Shown here: in pieces, positions 41,860 to 45,415 of the stretch
Layout of the letters: each line of letters starts with the position of its first letter
Numbering within the stretch: position 1 is the first letter of the stretch
Source: Thermoleophilaceae bacterium
GTDB lineage: Bacteria > Actinomycetota > Thermoleophilia > Solirubrobacterales > Thermoleophilaceae
NCBI GenBank assembly: GCA_030447905.1
Contig: JAUJNZ010000010.1
Coordinates: 1 to 45,415, forward strand
Length of the DNA: 45,415 nucleotides
Reading direction: 5' to 3'
Program-made: the position numbers and the translations under genes
The notes under the pieces: generated by a model
Databases searched by the model: none
The model's input: the letters and a program-made list of their open reading frames with translations, nothing else
What the model was told of the DNA's origin: nothing

Positions 41860-41863
<4 letters not shown>
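40403..41863 (+). CDS. gatA: Aspartyl/glutamyl-tRNA amidotransferase subunit A
   Basis: 486 residues, amidase-signature enzyme. The Ser-cisSer-Lys triad is visible as Lys71 in VAVKDIF, Ser146 in [11 protein letters not shown] and Ser170 in [14 protein letters not shown]; the spacings (75 and 24) equal those of characterised GatA. It releases ammonia from glutamine for transfer through a tunnel to GatB. GTG overlaps the gatC stop; its own stop overlaps the gatB ATG (ATGA). Confidence 0.97.
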
Positions 41864-43314
<1,451 letters not shown>

Positions 43315-43316
43315 CG

Positions 43317-43334
43317 GCCCCGCCGACGCGGGGC
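43317..43334 (+). terminator. Hairpin between gatB and the second DUF3152 gene
   Basis: GCCCCGC (43317-43323) pairs with GCGGGGC (43328-43334) around a four-base loop, beginning two bases after the gatB stop. No T-run follows, so intrinsic termination is doubtful. Confidence 0.4.
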
Positions 43335-43336
43335 TC

Positions 43337-44167
43337 GTGAAGATGGACGATCGTCGTCGGAGCATGCGGGCCGAGCTGACGCCACCGTCGGTGCGCGGCC
43401 GGTCGACGGGCGCGGTGCACGTCCGCCGACGGCGGCGTGCGGCGGCGGTCGTCGCGGGCGCGGGGCTCGGCGGACTCGCGGGCGTCCTGGGGCTCGTCGG
43501 CGTCGTCGCGACCCTATCGTCGGGCGAGCAGCCCGACCGCCGGACGGTCGCCGAGCCGGCCCGCGGCGCCGCGCCCGGCCGGGCCGCAGAACGGCCGCAA
43601 CCGCCCTCGGACCCCTTGATGCCCCGCTCGATCCGCTCGACCGGGAGCCTCAAGACGGTCTCCGGCGAAAGCCCGGCCACCGACGCCCCCGCGCAGCTGT
43701 TCTCGGTCGAGGTCGAGCAAGGCGTCGCCGTCGATCCCGGCGCCTTTGCCAGTGCGGTCGAGCGCACGCTGCTCGACCGGCGAAGCTGGGCGGCGACCCG
43801 CGGCTTCGAGCTGCGGCGGGTCGGTGACTCCTCCGCACCGGTCAGCTTCCGGGTGACCCTGGCCAGTCCCGCCACCACCGACGAGCTCTGCGCACCGTTG
43901 CAGACGCAGCGCCTCTACTCCTGCCACCAGGGCGGCCGCGCCGTCCTCAACGCCGAGCGCTGGGCGCGTGGTGCCTCGGCCTACGGCCGCGACCTCACGG
44001 GTTATCGCCGTTACATGGTCAACCACGAGGTCGGCCACGCGCTGGGGCAGTCGCACACCCCGTGCCCCGGCTCGGGTCTTCCCGCGCCGGTGATGATGCA
44101 GCAGACCAAAGGCGTCGAGTCGTGTCGGCCGAACCCGTGGCCGCTCGAGGAAGCTGCGGGCGGGTAG
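43337..44167 (+). CDS. Membrane-anchored DUF3152 zinc-metalloprotease-like protein
   Basis: 276 residues from GTG 43337; ATG 43343 or ATG 43364 are alternatives. A basic N-terminus (RRRRRAAAVVAGAG) precedes a membrane segment (GLGGLAGVLGLVGVVATL) and a Pro/Arg-rich linker. The DUF3152 domain covers about residues 115-270 with MVNHEVGHALGQSHTPC (His230-Glu-Val-Gly-His234), APVMMQQTKGVESC and NPWPL. It lacks the C-terminal repeat region of the paralogue at 35045. The extracytoplasmic domain probably binds zinc; substrates are unknown. Confidence 0.8.
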   Translation: MKMDDRRRSMRAELTPPSVRGRSTGAVHVRRRRRAAAVVAGAGLGGLAGVLGLVGVVATLSSGEQPDRRTVAEPARGAAPGRAAERPQPPSDPLMPRSIRSTGSLKTVSGESPATDAPAQLFSVEVEQGVAVDPGAFASAVERTLLDRRSWAATRGFELRRVGDSSAPVSFRVTLASPATTDELCAPLQTQRLYSCHQGGRAVLNAERWARGASAYGRDLTGYRRYMVNHEVGHALGQSHTPCPGSGLPAPVMMQQTKGVESCRPNPWPLEEAAGG

Positions 44168-44178
44168 CCAGCCCGCGT

Positions 44179-44184
44179 TAGAAT
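44179..44184 (+). promoter_or_regulatory. -10 element (TAGAAT) upstream of the small conserved gene at 44216
   Basis: TAGAAT lies 31 bases before ATG 44216. A GGAGG (44206-44210) sits 5 bases before the ATG, so this transcript would have a conventional leader of about 25 bases. Confidence 0.5.
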
Positions 44185-44215
44185 GCGGGAAAGCCGCGTC
44201 GACGAGGAGGCTGCA

Positions 44216-44440
44216 ATGTCAAGGCTCATCCGCATGGACCACACCGGCCATTCGACGCTCGCCGAGTGGACCGGAAAGGGCGAGGCCGGCTTCGAGGCCG
44301 CGGTCGAGGCCTTCCGCCGCGAGCTCGACGCGGGCTACATCGGCGTCGTGCCCGAGGGCGAGGGCCACGCCACGCAGGTCACCGAGCTTCCCGCCGAAGC
44401 CGACCTGGTGATCATGCGCCGACCGATCGCCGGCGGGTAG
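44216..44440 (+). CDS. Small conserved protein of unknown function
   Basis: 74 residues, preceded by a strong GGAGG. Sequence features: SRLIRMDHTGHSTLAEWTGK, then FEAAVEAFRRELDAGYIGVV and DLVIMRRPIAGG at the C-terminus. I recall similar ~75-residue proteins in actinobacteria with this RMDHTGHxTLAEW opening, without known function. It is soluble with a compact alpha/beta pattern. A longer frame is open from ATG 44183 but that start falls within the -10 element. It is followed 8 bases later by another conserved hypothetical gene. Confidence 0.75.
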   Translation: MSRLIRMDHTGHSTLAEWTGKGEAGFEAAVEAFRRELDAGYIGVVPEGEGHATQVTELPAEADLVIMRRPIAGG

Positions 44441-44448
44441 TAAAGAGG

Positions 44449-45105
44449 GTGGCGACCGCCGCCGAGCCGAGCCTTCCCGAGCTCGGCGCAGTCCCGTGGC
44501 GCGAGCGCGCCACCGCGAGCTCGCTCGCGGCCTTCGGGCGCCTGTGGACGGCTTGGACGGCGCTCTCGGTCGTGACCTTCCTGGTTCCCGCGGCGGTCCT
44601 CTTGGTCCTCGAGCCGCTCACCTTCCCGGTCGGGCTCGGGTGCCTCGCCCACGCCTGGATCATCCCCGAGCTCTACGCGAACCGGGGCGTCGGCGTGGTG
44701 CGTGCCAAGGGTGCGCGCAACCGCCCCGCCGAGTCCGTGGCTCAGGGCCTGCTCGGCGACCTGCTCGCCCACGACCCGCGAGAGCTCCAGCGCCAGACCG
44801 GACTGGCCCTCGAGCGTGGCCGGCTCGGGGTGTGGCTCATCGGTGAGGCGGGGGCGCTGCTCCTGCCTCCGGGAGGGCGCCGCGTGCACTGCTTCTGCGT
44901 GGCGACTCGAGAGCGCGAGCTGCCGCCCTCAGACCGCGTCGCTCACCTGCTGCTCGCCCTGCGGACCGACGAGGAAGGGTTCGCGACGGTCGCCAACCGC
45001 GCATTCTCCGGCGCGGTCTGGCGTGTGCGGCGGCGCCTAGCGCCCGGACAGCGCCCAGCGCTGGCGGCAGGCGTCGAGCGCGCGCGAGGGCTACCGCGGG
45101 CCTGA
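44449..45105 (+). CDS. Membrane-associated hypothetical protein
   Basis: 218 residues from GTG 44449, with AGAGG just upstream. A central hydrophobic region (LSVVTFLVPAAVLLVLEPL and FPVGLGCLAHAWIIPELYA) forms one or two membrane helices; the rest (GVGVVRAKGARNRPAESVAQ, GLLGDLLAHDPRELQRQTGL, ALLLPPGGRRVHCFCVATR) is a soluble domain with many charged residues. No named family recognised. Its start 8 bases after the preceding stop suggests co-expression with the 74-residue protein. Confidence 0.65.
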   Translation: MATAAEPSLPELGAVPWRERATASSLAAFGRLWTAWTALSVVTFLVPAAVLLVLEPLTFPVGLGCLAHAWIIPELYANRGVGVVRAKGARNRPAESVAQGLLGDLLAHDPRELQRQTGLALERGRLGVWLIGEAGALLLPPGGRRVHCFCVATRERELPPSDRVAHLLLALRTDEEGFATVANRAFSGAVWRVRRRLAPGQRPALAAGVERARGLPRA

Positions 45106-45210
45106 GGGAGGAACGGCCTTGTCGCCCTCGGCGACCGGTGCACACATAGAACATCCGTCGAAATTCTCCTGCAAGCGCACCTAATCGCGCGTGCGTTGGT
45201 TTTACTTTCT

Positions 45211-45232
45211 CGACGCCAAACCGACGCCAAAC
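45211..45232 (+). repeat. Tandem 11-bp repeat CGACGCCAAAC x2
   Basis: Two perfect, directly adjacent copies (45211-45221 and 45222-45232) end 7 bases before ATG 45240. Two copies side by side at a promoter are compatible with an operator for a dimeric regulator. Confidence 0.6.
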
Positions 45233-45239
45233 CGCGTCT

Positions 45240-45415
45240 ATGCCTCTACGCCACCACTTCCTACGCCGAGCGCCGGTCCCTCTGGTCGCCTTCGGCCTGG
45301 TCTTCGCCGGGCTCGCCCCGAGCGCCCTGGCCGCGAATGTCGAGTCAGACGAATCGCCGGCATCCCGCGTGGAAGCCACGGACGCTCCGGCCGCGCGCGA
45401 GCCAACGGGGGTCGC
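45240..45415 (+). CDS. Secreted protein, N-terminal part (cut by window end)
   Basis: ATG 45240 opens a frame that runs off the right edge (58 codons visible). It starts with a basic segment, then the hydrophobic run VPLVAFGLVFAGLAPSALAA and a likely signal-peptidase site after ALA. The following residues (NVESDESPASRVEATDAPAA) look like a disordered secreted linker. The domain that would define its function is beyond the window. It is preceded by an AT-rich stretch with a TACTTT hexamer (45203-45208) and the tandem 11-bp repeat. Confidence 0.6.
   Translation, partial: MPLRHHFLRRAPVPLVAFGLVFAGLAPSALAANVESDESPASRVEATDAPAAREPTGV

Noticed and set aside
45106-45239. Riboswitch (ydaO-type) before the secreted protein
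   Set aside because: Such switches often precede cell-wall hydrolase genes in actinobacteria, but the conserved core sequences are not present here.

Overview
The window is very GC-rich, densely coded chromosomal DNA with many GTG and TTG starts and stop/start overlaps. Family content (gatCAB, DUF3152 proteins, a fused response-regulator/thioredoxin-reductase type gene, conserved actinobacterial small proteins) and the order thrS-infC-rpmI-rplT-trmH-pheS-pheT-argCJBD-argG point to an actinobacterium, most likely class Thermoleophilia (Solirubrobacterales-like). That taxonomic call is inference from gene content; no rRNA, tRNA, CRISPR array, insertion sequence or phage gene was found.

Layout. 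1-8151 is a translation block: 3' end of thrS, a possible 11-codon leader ORF, infC, an unusual four-helix membrane-protein gene, rpmI, rplT, a rho-independent terminator, a SpoU-type rRNA methyltransferase gene, pheS and pheT. 8144-14819 is arginine synthesis (argC, argJ, argB, argD, a methyltransferase, a histidine-phosphatase remnant, argG). 14816-26800 holds a nonsense-interrupted small gene, an anti-sigma-type ATPase, dnaE, a frameshifted two-domain VOC gene, DoxX, a cysteine-rich protein, a two-gene ABC exporter, endonuclease IV, gltX, an HDOD-LuxR regulator, VanZ and an Rrf2 regulator. 26838-27734 is a patch of visibly lower GC with two small exported or membrane proteins. 27735-32084 has a coiled-coil protein, a PfkB kinase and a cysteine-synthesis operon (cysK, TusA-like carrier, MoeB-like E1, cysE). 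32174-33019 is a decayed composite of a response regulator/thioredoxin-reductase fragment and a methyltransferase fragment. 33110-36079 has an MFS exporter with an odd start and a DUF3152 metalloprotease-like protein. 36295-45415 has pcrA/uvrD, folD, gatCAB, a second DUF3152 gene, conserved hypothetical genes and the start of a secreted protein.

How the genes work together. gltX plus gatCAB suggests tRNA-dependent amidation for Gln and/or Asn. argCJBD-argG covers acetylglutamate to ornithine and citrulline to argininosuccinate; argF, argH and argR are not here. The Rrf2 protein lacks Fe-S cysteines and lies near the cysteine operon, so a CymR-like role is plausible.

Two themes stand out. First, about a dozen genes have a TAnnnT -10-like hexamer only 6-11 bases before the start codon, which indicates leaderless transcripts; this pattern decides several starts (dnaE, pcrA, gatC, vanZ), predicts a leaderless leader peptide before infC, and exposes an MFS gene whose expected start codon reads GTC. 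Second, there is a set of apparently recent gene breaks (13150-13489, 14816-14983, 19122-19892, 32174-33019) among otherwise intact genes. I found no convincing new defence or mobile system.
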